A DNA stretch of 5,895 bases from an uncultured Clostridia bacterium. GTDB lineage: Bacteria > Bacillota > Clostridia > Oscillospirales > Ruminococcaceae. The stretch spans positions 1 to 5,895 of the forward strand of contig CAMNVW010000099.1 in NCBI GenBank assembly GCA_946563605.1, written 5' to 3'. Of this stretch, positions 1 through 5,356 are shown one piece after another; positions within the stretch are counted from its first letter, which is position 1; every line of letters starts with the position of its first letter. The notes below the pieces were generated by a model. It had not been told where the DNA came from, ran no database searches, and was given only the letters and a program-made list of their open reading frames with translations. The position numbers and the translations under genes are program-made.

Positions 1-122
1 TGCAGATGTGCGAAGCACTTCTGCTACTTTCAAAAATGCGCCTGACGATAAAGGCGTTTCGCTCGTTGCGACGAGCGAGCAAGAGCTCTGCTCCTGCACC
101 TCGCAATTTTTTGAAAAAATTG
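1..122. repeat. Dense hairpin block, possible dispersed intergenic element
   Basis: Four or five inverted repeats lie almost end to end. Positions 2-6 pair with 20-24 and 8-11 with 15-18 around a GAA loop, with one T-T mismatch. Positions 38-42 pair with 53-57 around a ten-base loop. The seven-base arms 60-66 and 71-77 (CGCTCGT / ACGAGCG) are perfect. GAGC and GCTC arms flank AGAGCTCT near 81-92. A 19-base perfect palindrome, CAATTTTTTGAAAAAATTG, closes the block at 104-122. This density is unusual for plain intergenic DNA and resembles dispersed structured repeats or the tail of an upstream transcript. The left edge is cut by the window, so its true extent is unknown. That it is a multicopy repeat is inference; only the hairpins are seen. 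Confidence 0.45.
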
Positions 123-222
123 AGTAAAACTTTTATATAAAGTGAAATATAGCTAAACAGAAAAAAGTAAAAGCTACCAAATTGACAAAAAAATATCAAA
201 CTGGCATGAGAGCGAGCGATTA

Positions 223-246
223 GGAGCAATCGGGAGCAATCGGGAG
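223..246. repeat. Short tandem repeat, 10-bp unit
   Basis: GGAGCAATCG occurs twice in direct succession (223-232 and 233-242), followed by the first four bases of a third copy. A degenerate GAGCGATTA just upstream may be a decayed unit. No function is evident. It sits in the gene-free stretch between the hairpin block and the nfeD promoter. Confidence 0.6.
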
Positions 247-254
247 ATGCTATA

Positions 255-300
255 GGCTCAAAAAGGACTGCCAAGGTCAAAAAAGACCGCTTTTTGAGCT
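255..300. other. Long imperfect stem-loop, possibly a terminator
   Basis: GCTCAAAAAG (256-265) is perfectly complementary to CTTTTTGAGC (290-299), with a further G-T pair at 255/300. An inner hairpin GGTC/GACC (275-278 with 285-288) has a loop of six A. Each strand has an A or T run inside the stem, so it could act as a weak terminator in either direction, but neither side ends in the clean hairpin-plus-T-tract order. It lies just upstream of the nfeD promoter and may insulate it. Confidence 0.4.
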
Positions 301-310
301 AAGACGGATG

Positions 311-339
311 TTGTAAAAAGTGGGTAGACGTGGTATCAT
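311..339 (+). promoter_or_regulatory. Sigma-A-type promoter for the nfeD-SPFH operon
   Basis: A -35 TTGTAA (311-316) and a -10 TATCAT (334-339) are separated by 17 bases. A TGn extension stands directly before the -10 (331-333). The predicted start is near 345-347, about 75 bases before the nfeD ATG. This is the best-matched promoter upstream of the first operon. It is predicted from the sequence only. Confidence 0.6.
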
Positions 340-350
340 AAGAGCATAGA

Positions 351-397
351 GAACAACAGAAAAATCCATCGATGGAGCGGCTAAAATGCAGTTGTTC
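351..397 (+). promoter_or_regulatory. Structured 5' leader of the nfeD operon
   Basis: GAACAAC (351-357) pairs perfectly with GTTGTTC (391-397) and encloses a 12-base palindrome TCCATCGATGGA (365-376) that can form a small inner hairpin. The structure begins a few bases after the predicted transcription start and ends seven bases before the AAAGGAG ribosome binding site (404-410). This placement suits a stabilising 5' hairpin or a translational control element. It matches no riboswitch class that I recognise. Confidence 0.4.
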
Positions 398-419
398 CTA
401 TCAAAAGGAGTTGAAAAGA

Positions 420-872
420 ATGGGTAATTTTATGATGTATGGTTCAACGAATGTCTGGCTGATTGTAGTCATTGAAATGATCTTTCTGTAGGTATCGACC
501 TATCAGCTGGTGACAGTGTGGTTTGCGCTGGGTGCGGCAGTTTCACTGATTGCTTCCCTATTCAAGGTATCAGGTACAGCGCAGATCATGATTTTCGTGA
601 TTGTGTCGCTTGTCAGCCTGATTGCAAGCAGACCGCTTGTGAAAAAAATTCAGTCTGCTCCGAAGGAAAAAACGAATGCCGACCGCGTGATCGGGCAGAT
701 CGCAAAGGTGATTCAGCCGGTCAGAGCCGACAACAGAGGCAGAATCAGAGTGGATGGATTGGACTGGTCAGCCGCTGTGCAAAATAAAGAGGACAGCTTT
801 GAAATTGGAGAGGAGGCACAGGTTGTCCGCATTGAAGGCGTAACGGCATATATTCAGAGAAAAAATTCTTAA
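420..872 (+). pseudogene. NfeD-like membrane protein with in-frame TAG at codon 24
   Basis: This reads as a short NfeD-family (YuaF-like) membrane protein of 150 codons. NfeD proteins pair with SPFH/stomatin proteins in membrane microdomains. The start ATG at 420 has a good AAAGGAG site (404-410). Codons 12-23 give a first hydrophobic segment (VWLIVVIEMIFL), then codon 24 is TAG (489-491), and the same frame continues without a break. It goes on with the family's WF-A-x-G-A motif (codons 34-39), a second and third hydrophobic segment, and a C-terminal OB-fold-like domain (about codons 80-148) with the typical GRIRVDGLDWSA and VVRIEGV strings. In the family the TAG position is normally Glu, ten residues before the WF, so one G-to-T change (GAG to TAG) explains it. 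A shorter product could start at GTG 510, but no good ribosome site is visible there and TM1 would be lost. A sequencing error is also possible. The SPFH gene follows 28 bases downstream. Confidence 0.75.
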
Positions 873-900
873 AATGACAATTTGAAAGGTGGAAGATTTC

Positions 901-1851
901 ATGTCGACTTTTATCATTATTGCATTGCTTGTCTTGATTATCCTTATCCTTTTAATCAGCAACATCAAAATTGTACCTCAGTCTATGGTGTTTGTAGTTG
1001 AAAGACTGGGTTCCTACTATCAGACATGGGAAAACGGCATTCATTTCAAGATCCCGTTTGTTGACCATATCGCAAAAAAGGTTTCCTTAAAAGAGCAGGT
1101 TGTCGATTTTAAACCGCAGCCGGTTATCACACGAGATAACGTAACCATGCAGATCGACAGTGTTGTGTTCTATCAGATTACCGATGCAAAGCTGTTCACC
1201 TATGGCGTGGAGCGTCCGATTTCCGCGATTGAAAATCTGACCGCAACAACCCTGCGTAACATTATCGGTGAGCTGGAGCTTGACCACACCCTGACTTCCC
1301 GTGATGTTATCAACTCGAAAATTACCACAACACTTGATACAGCGACCGACAAATGGGGCATCAAGGTGAACCGCGTAGAGCTCAAAAATATTCTGCCTCC
1401 TGCGGAGATTCAGGATGCGATGGAAAAACAGATGAAAGCAGAGCGTCAGCGCCGTGAATCCATCCTTCGTGCAGAAGGTCAGAAGCGCAGCCAGGTTCTG
1501 ATTGCAGAAGGTGAAAAGGAAGCTGCTATTCTGAAGGCACAGGCTGAAAAAGAATCCGCGATCCTGCGTGCAGACGCTGTCCGCGAACAGAAGATCCGTG
1601 AGGCGGAAGGTGAAGCAAACGCAATCCTCAAGGTTCAGCAGGCTTATGCAGACAGCTTGAAGATGCTCAATGAAGCTGCTCCGACCGATAAGGTTCTGAC
1701 GCTCAAGAGCTTTGATGCACTCGCAAAAGTTGCCGATGGTCAGTCCACAAAACTGATTATCCCAAGCGAATTGCAGTCGCTCGCAAGCGTTGCAGCATCC
1801 ATTAAAGAAATTGTTTCTGACAATAAAAAAGACAGTCAGAAAGCAGAATAA
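901..1851 (+). CDS. SPFH/stomatin-like (band 7, QmcA/paraslipin type) membrane protein
   Basis: This is a 316-residue SPFH-domain protein that probably forms oligomeric scaffolds on the inner membrane surface. Residues 4-20 are one hydrophobic helix. The SPFH core spans about 22-190, with the family strings VPQSMVFVVERLGSYY, WENGIHFKIPFVD, KPQPVITRDNVTMQIDSVVFYQI and GELELDHTLTSRDVIN. It continues into a coiled coil (about 170-245) rich in Ala, Glu and Lys with recurrent AEG (RAEGQKRSQ, IAEGEKEAA, EAEGEANA), as usual in paraslipins. The C-terminal tail is polar. I chose ATG 901 because GAAAGGTGG (884-892) sits about eight bases ahead. An in-frame GTG at 889 overlaps that site and would add four residues. 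The length is normal for the family. It is the second gene of the nfeD operon and is followed by a strong terminator. Its specific cargo in this organism is unknown; family members are linked to membrane quality control and lipid-domain organisation. Confidence 0.93.
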   Translation: MSTFIIIALLVLIILILLISNIKIVPQSMVFVVERLGSYYQTWENGIHFKIPFVDHIAKKVSLKEQVVDFKPQPVITRDNVTMQIDSVVFYQITDAKLFTYGVERPISAIENLTATTLRNIIGELELDHTLTSRDVINSKITTTLDTATDKWGIKVNRVELKNILPPAEIQDAMEKQMKAERQRRESILRAEGQKRSQVLIAEGEKEAAILKAQAEKESAILRADAVREQKIREAEGEANAILKVQQAYADSLKMLNEAAPTDKVLTLKSFDALAKVADGQSTKLIIPSELQSLASVAASIKEIVSDNKKDSQKAE

Positions 1852-1860
1852 TCACAGTTG

Positions 1861-1897
1861 AAAAAGCATCGCCGCTTAGAAGCGGCGATGCTTTTTT
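1861..1897 (+). terminator. Intrinsic terminator after the SPFH gene
   Basis: GCATCGCCGC (1866-1875) pairs perfectly with GCGGCGATGC (1882-1891) around a TTAGAA loop and is followed by six T. Five A precede the stem, so it could also work on the minus strand. It begins ten bases after the SPFH stop codon and ends the first operon. Confidence 0.93.
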
Positions 1898-2035
1898 CTG
1901 TTAAAAGGGTGAAATAAAAGACGGAAAATCAACCAGTATGTTAAGAATGTAACAAATGTACACATAAAAAATTCGGTCAGATGAAGATGTTTTGTAGGAT
2001 TATAGATAATATGAACAAATATCAAGCATAAAATG

Positions 2036-2102
2036 CCCCAAAATTAAAATACTTGTACGATTTTTGCAAGTGTTGCTGCGGGATACTTGCATTTTAAAGG
2101 GG
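2036..2102. promoter_or_regulatory. Nested inverted repeats around the purine-region promoter, candidate operator
   Basis: TGCAAGT (2065-2071) and ACTTGCA (2085-2091) form a perfect seven-base inverted repeat with 13 bases between the arms; the right arm covers most of the -35 hexamer. A third half-site, ACTTG, lies at 2051-2055 and can pair with CAAGT (2067-2071). Outside these, CCCC (2036-2039) with AAAAT (2046-2050) mirror ATTTT (2091-2095) and GGGG (2099-2102). The position suits a repressor or activator site. I do not recognise it as a Bacillus PurR box, so the factor is unknown. Confidence 0.4.
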
Positions 2103-2115
2103 ATTCAGATAAAAT
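2087..2115 (+). promoter_or_regulatory. Sigma-A-type promoter ahead of the structured RNA and purE
   Basis: The -35 TTGCAT (2087-2092) and -10 TAAAAT (2110-2115) have the ideal 17-base spacing. The predicted start is about 2121-2123. It is the only good promoter I see between the terminator at 1897 and purE. It probably drives the structured RNA and, by read-through, the purine genes. Confidence 0.7.
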
Positions 2116-2121
2116 AATAGT

Positions 2122-2369
2122 ATCGATTTTATGCAGGAATCAGAACCTTGTAAAAGCGGAATGGAGGAAAGAATTGTGGGAAAAGGCACTATTTTTCATC
2201 GGCAAAACTGCAGCTGGAATCAGTGCAGCCAAACAGCGGTTCTTTCGGCATTGATGCAAAGCGATATCAATGCGCTTCTTTTCTGCACAACAGGTGCGCG
2301 ATTCGTGCAGGCTAAAAAATGATGACAGGTAAAGTGTAAGCTGTGGCAAGGTTGTCGCAGCGTTTTTTT
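2122..2369 (+). ncRNA. ssrS: Structured RNA upstream of purE, candidate 6S RNA
   Basis: The stretch has no credible protein gene but a strong promoter, a terminator and extensive pairing. Its ends close with AACCTTG (2144-2150) pairing with CAAGGTT (2347-2353), then AGC (2155-2157) with GCT (2340-2342) across a 4x4 internal loop. Further in, GCACT (2186-2190) can pair with AGTGT (2333-2337) and TCATC (2196-2200) with GATGA (2321-2325). Local hairpins lie at 2208-2228, 2248-2273 (eight perfect pairs, GCATTGAT/ATCAATGC) and 2283-2310. The AAGCGG and GCTGTGGC strings of the closing stem resemble, from memory, the AAGCGGG and GCCTGCGGC strings of E. coli 6S RNA, which binds and holds sigma-70 RNA polymerase. 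I also recall 6S genes beside purine genes in several phyla. The length is somewhat above the usual 180-200 nt. The alternative is a cis-acting purine leader. Ends are approximate. Confidence 0.5.
2340..2369 (+). terminator. Intrinsic terminator before purE, possibly conditional
   Basis: GCTGTGGC (2340-2347) pairs with GTCGCAGC (2354-2361), allowing two G-U pairs, around an AAGGTT loop; G and seven T follow. It ends the structured RNA. The left arm plus loop can instead pair with 2144-2157, so terminator and long-range stem exclude each other. No new promoter is visible before purE, so read-through here would be needed to express the operon. Confidence 0.75.
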
Positions 2370-2370
2370 A

Positions 2371-2402
2371 TTGGCAGCACTAGGAAACACAACCGCTGCC
2401 GG
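2371..2402 (+). promoter_or_regulatory. Hairpin between terminator and purE ribosome site
   Basis: GGCAGC (2373-2378) pairs with GCTGCC (2395-2400), extended by two U-G pairs at 2371-2372 with 2401-2402, around a 16-base loop. It ends eight bases before the AGGAGG of purE. Its right side, AACCGCTG (2391-2398), is also perfectly complementary to CAGCGGTT (2234-2241) inside the structured RNA, so the two pairings compete. It may tune purE translation or mark a processing site; this is inference. Confidence 0.4.
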
Positions 2403-2423
2403 TTATAAAGAGGAGGAAAAATT

Positions 2424-2933
2424 ATGGCAAACGATACCGCAAAGAAGGTTGCAGTGATCATGGGAAGCGACAGCGACCTTCCTACCGTAAAACCTGCAAT
2501 CGACAAATTGAAATCCTTCGGTGTAGAAGTGGAAGCACACGTTATGAGCGCACACCGCACACCTGCTTTGGCAAGTGAGTTTGCAGCAAACGCAAAAGCA
2601 AACGGATTTGGCGTTATTATCGCAGCAGCGGGCAAAGCAGCACATCTGGGCGGTGTTCTGGCTGCACACACCACTCTGCCGGTTATCGGTATTCCGATTA
2701 AATCTTCTACTCTTGACGGTCTGGACGCACTGCTGGCAACTGTACAGATGCCATCCGGTATTCCGGTAGCAACCGTTGCAATCAACGGCGCAGAAAACGC
2801 TGCAATTCTGGCAGTTCAGATGCTTGCACTGAGCGATGAAAAACTGGCAGTACAGCTCGATGAAATGAAAGACAAAATGAACAAAGCCGTTATTGAAAAA
2901 GACGCGAAGCTTCAGAAGGAACTGGCAGAATAA
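2424..2933 (+). CDS. purE: N5-carboxyaminoimidazole ribonucleotide mutase (PurE, class I type)
   Basis: This 169-residue enzyme works in step 6 of purine synthesis, forming CAIR (4-carboxy-AIR), in the cytosol. The nucleotide-binding string GSDSDLP is at residues 14-20, SAHRTP with its key His at 42-47, and AAHLGGVLAAHTTLPVIGIP at 72-91, which corresponds to the class I string AAHLPGM. The residue before it is Lys71, where Gly is common, and Gly76 stands where Pro is common. The length is normal, with a charged C-terminal helix. The ATG has an AGGAGG site seven bases ahead (2411-2416). It is the first gene of the purine operon, 92 bases before purC. No purK, which supplies N5-CAIR in many bacteria, is present in this window. 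Clostridial operons often lack it here, so PurE may use CO2-derived substrate or a PurK encoded elsewhere. Confidence 0.95.
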   Translation: MANDTAKKVAVIMGSDSDLPTVKPAIDKLKSFGVEVEAHVMSAHRTPALASEFAANAKANGFGVIIAAAGKAAHLGGVLAAHTTLPVIGIPIKSSTLDGLDALLATVQMPSGIPVATVAINGAENAAILAVQMLALSDEKLAVQLDEMKDKMNKAVIEKDAKLQKELAE

Positions 2934-3025
2934 TTTTTTGATTCCATCCATGGATGAATACTGTCGCGAATCTGTCTTAATTTTCACATTTTTATAAAAA
3001 AGGAAAACAATGGAGGTAATCAACC

Positions 3026-3736
3026 ATGAAAAAGTGCGAAATGCTCTATGAAGGAAAAGCAAAGAAAGTTTACACCACAGAAGACCCAGAACTGTACATT
3101 GTAGATTACAAAGATGATGCAACAGCATTCAACGGTCTGAAAAAAGGTACCATCCTCGGCAAAGGCGCAATCAACAACCGCGTTACCAATCACCTGATGA
3201 AAATGCTGGAAACAAAAGGTATCCCAACCCATTTTGTAGAAGAGCTTTCTGACCGTGAGACCGTTGTTAAAAAAGTAAAAATCGTTCCTCTGGAAGTTAT
3301 CATCAGAAACATCGCAGCAGGCTCTATGTCCAAACGTCTGGGCATTGAGGAAGGCACCAAGCTGGCAACCACAGTACTGGAATACAGCTACAAAGACGAT
3401 GCTCTGGGCGATCCGATGATCAACGATTCCCACGCTCTGGCAATGCAGCTCTGCACCAGAGAAGAACTGGATCAGATCGCAAACTATGCGCTGAAAGTAA
3501 ACGAGATCCTCACACAGTACTTTAAAGAAGTAAATGTAGATCTGGTAGACTTTAAACTTGAATTTGGTAAGCTTTCCGATGGCACCATCGTTTTGGCTGA
3601 CGAAATCTCTCCAGACACCTGCCGTTTCTGGGATGCAACCACCCATGAAAAACTCGACAAAGACCGTTTCAGAAGAGATATGGACAATGTCGACGAAGGC
3701 TATCATGAAATCATGAAGAGACTGCTGGGTGAATAA
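3026..3736 (+). CDS. purC: Phosphoribosylaminoimidazole-succinocarboxamide synthase (SAICAR synthetase)
   Basis: PurC joins CAIR and aspartate with ATP to make SAICAR. At 236 residues it has the normal length of the stand-alone bacterial enzyme. The N-terminal ATP-grasp-like part shows LYEGKAKKVY (7-16) and AFNGLKKGTILGKGAINNRVTNHL (34-57). The substrate region has VIIRNIAAGSMSKRLGIEEG (91-110) and DDALGDPMINDSHA (124-137). The signature LVDFKLEFG is at 173-181, ADEISPDTCRFWD at 191-203 and DKDRFRRDMDNVDEGY at 211-226. The ATG has TGGAGGT (3011-3017) about eight bases ahead. The gene follows purE after a 92-base spacer containing a 12-base palindrome (2945-2956) but no terminator with a T tract, so the two are probably co-transcribed. 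All key motifs look intact. Confidence 0.96.
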   Translation: MKKCEMLYEGKAKKVYTTEDPELYIVDYKDDATAFNGLKKGTILGKGAINNRVTNHLMKMLETKGIPTHFVEELSDRETVVKKVKIVPLEVIIRNIAAGSMSKRLGIEEGTKLATTVLEYSYKDDALGDPMINDSHALAMQLCTREELDQIANYALKVNEILTQYFKEVNVDLVDFKLEFGKLSDGTIVLADEISPDTCRFWDATTHEKLDKDRFRRDMDNVDEGYHEIMKRLLGE

Positions 3737-3895
3737 TCCGACGTATTTGCGATAATATTGCTTTTATAAGGGCGCTCAAACGCCTTTGCGGCGGTGAGCG
3801 CTTCCTTCTTGAGCATTGTGTAATAAAAAAATCAAACGCTTTTGATAACAGGTCATAAGAATTTGATTTGAAAGAATTGGGAAGGGGATTTTTTG
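3737..3895 (+). promoter_or_regulatory. Structured purC-purF spacer, possible intra-operon control or processing site
   Basis: GCGCTCA (3772-3778) pairs with TGAGCGC (3795-3801), and the inner CGCC (3781-3784) with GGCG (3790-3793) around TTTGC, giving an eleven-pair hairpin. The same left arm (GCTCAA, 3774-3779) can pair instead with TTGAGC (3809-3814). A second pair of alternatives follows: ATCAAA (3831-3836) with TTTGAT at 3841-3846 or at 3862-3867. No T tract directly follows the strong hairpin, so it is not a standard terminator. I see no convincing internal promoter. It may adjust the ratio of purEC to purFM transcripts; this is inference. Confidence 0.45.
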
Positions 3896-5323
3896 ATGTT
3901 TGATCAGATTCATGAAGAATGCGGCGTTTTCGGCATTTATTCTACCCATAACAGTCCAAGTGTTGTGGGAGATACCTATATGGCTCTCTATGCGTTGCAG
4001 CACAGAGGTCAGCAAAGCTGCGGTATCGCTGTTAATGATGATGGTGTAATCAATTCCTACCGTGATGTTGGACTTGTGCCGGAGGTCTTTAACCAGTGCG
4101 TTTTGGATCAGCTCGGCAGCGGAAGAATGGCGATTGGTCATGTTCTGTATGCAGCAAAAACACCGGACAGATCTGATGCGCAGCCATTGGTTGTACGTCA
4201 TATCAAAGGTACAATGGCTATGGCTTTTAACGGTGCATTGGTGAATGCTGCACAACTCAAAGAAGAACAGGAGCTTAAAGGAGCTATTTTCCATTCTAAC
4301 TTTGATGCTGAGATTATTTCTCATGTCATTATTAATGAGCGACTCAATACACATTCGATTGAAGAAGCGATTGAACGGGCAATGTATAAGCTCAAAGGGG
4401 CTTACTCGATGGTCATCATGTCTCCGCAGAAACTGATTGCAGTCAGAGATCCAAATGGTTTCAGACCGCTTGCGATTGGCAAAATGGGAGATGAAATTGT
4501 CGTTGCTTCTGAAAGCTGTGCATTCGACAGCATCGGCGCAGAGTTTGTCCGCGATGTCCGCCCAGGCGAGATCGTTGTTATTGATAAAAACGGGATCCGC
4601 AGCGTTGAGACACACTGCAGCAAAAAAGGCGACATCTGTGTGTTCGAGTATATCTATACCGCTCGTCCAGACTCTGTTATTGAAGGCGAGAGCGTTCACC
4701 TGGCAAGAAAACGTGCCGGCGCATTCCTTGCGCAGGAACATCCGGTAGAAGCAGACGTTGTTATCGGTGCACCTGATTCCGGCTTGGATGCAGCGCTCGG
4801 TTATGCAGAGGAATCGAAGATCCCATACGGCATTGGCTTTATTAAAAACCGCTATATCGGACGTACCTTCATTCTGCCAACCCAGAAGGAAAGGGAGCGG
4901 GCTGTACACATCAAGCTCAACGTCCTCAAATCGACCGTAGAAGGCAAGCGCGTTGTTCTGGTGGACGACTCTATCGTAAGAGGCACCACAAGCGCACAGA
5001 TTATCCATATGCTGCGCGAAGCGGGCGCAAAAGAAGTGCATATTCGTATTTCTTCTCCTCCGTTTATCAATCCATGCTATTTTGGCACAGACATCGACAG
5101 CAAGGACAAACTGATTGCCTGCCGCATGAGTTTGGAAGAAATCAGACAAAGCTTGGATGCGGACAGCCTTGGCTATTTGAGCCTTGAGCATACTGCACAG
5201 ATCGCACAGGTCAAAACTGGATGCGGTTTCTGCATGGGCTGTTTCAGTGGAAAATATCCAATCGAAGTACCAACAGAAAAACCATACGATAAGTTTTCTC
5301 ATAAGCTCTGCGACAAACAATAG
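3896..5323 (+). CDS. purF: Amidophosphoribosyltransferase (glutamine PRPP amidotransferase), with altered glutamine pocket
   Basis: PurF makes 5-phosphoribosylamine from PRPP and glutamine, the first committed purine step. The 475-residue product has an eight-residue propeptide before catalytic Cys9 (HEECGVFGIY), as in the Bacillus-type enzyme. The N-terminal glutaminase half (9 to about 240) keeps LQHRGQQSCGIA (34-45), NGALVN (112-117) and FDAE (136-139). The phosphoribosyltransferase half has the flexible loop YIGRTFILPTQ (320-330) and the PRPP motif VVLVDDSIVRGTTS (353-366). Likely 4Fe-4S ligands are Cys248, Cys409, Cys446 and Cys449; Cys443 is extra. Oddity: residues 81-88 read GHVLYAAK where the family has GHVRYST, so the arginine that holds the glutamine carboxylate is Leu84 here, and the usual His before NG is Phe111. 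I chose ATG 3896 because GAAGGGGA (3881-3888) suits it; TTG 3893 is the other option. The gene ends in TAG, 33 bases before purM. Confidence 0.95.
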   Translation: MFDQIHEECGVFGIYSTHNSPSVVGDTYMALYALQHRGQQSCGIAVNDDGVINSYRDVGLVPEVFNQCVLDQLGSGRMAIGHVLYAAKTPDRSDAQPLVVRHIKGTMAMAFNGALVNAAQLKEEQELKGAIFHSNFDAEIISHVIINERLNTHSIEEAIERAMYKLKGAYSMVIMSPQKLIAVRDPNGFRPLAIGKMGDEIVVASESCAFDSIGAEFVRDVRPGEIVVIDKNGIRSVETHCSKKGDICVFEYIYTARPDSVIEGESVHLARKRAGAFLAQEHPVEADVVIGAPDSGLDAALGYAEESKIPYGIGFIKNRYIGRTFILPTQKERERAVHIKLNVLKSTVEGKRVVLVDDSIVRGTTSAQIIHMLREAGAKEVHIRISSPPFINPCYFGTDIDSKDKLIACRMSLEEIRQSLDADSLGYLSLEHTAQIAQVKTGCGFCMGCFSGKYPIEVPTEKPYDKFSHKLCDKQ

Positions 5324-5356
5324 CAGAGCAGACAGACAGGAAAGGATTTTAAAGAT

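Noticed and set aside
1..132. Minus-strand open frame of about 44 codons through the hairpin block
   Set aside because: There is no ATG and no ribosome site, and the sequence is dominated by inverted repeats; a gene call cannot be supported, although the left end is cut.
489..491. Reassignment of TAG to an amino acid in this organism
   Set aside because: purF ends with TAG at the expected C-terminus and is followed by the purM ribosome site, so TAG is used as a normal stop here.
889..900. GTG 889 as the start of the SPFH gene
   Set aside because: The GTG lies inside the best ribosome binding sequence, and ATG 901 has correct spacing and begins directly at the membrane helix.
2131..2349. Small open frames on both strands (63 and 69 codons) between the promoter and purE
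   Set aside because: They have no ribosome site, overlap each other on opposite strands, and lie in a stretch better explained as a structured RNA with its terminator.
1898..2423. Purine (guanine), PRPP/ykkC, ZTP riboswitch or T-box upstream of purE
   Set aside because: I looked for the conserved core strings of each class as I remember them and did not find them; a covariance search would be decisive.
2945..2956. 12-base palindrome CATCCATGGATG between purE and purC, similar to TCCATCGATGGA at 365-376
   Set aside because: Short self-complementary words are common; the two centres differ and no T tract or wider structure supports a terminator or shared operator.
3893..3895. TTG 3893 as the start of purF
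   Set aside because: The adjacent ATG 3896 is a better start codon with normal spacing to GAAGGGGA; the protein differs by one residue only.
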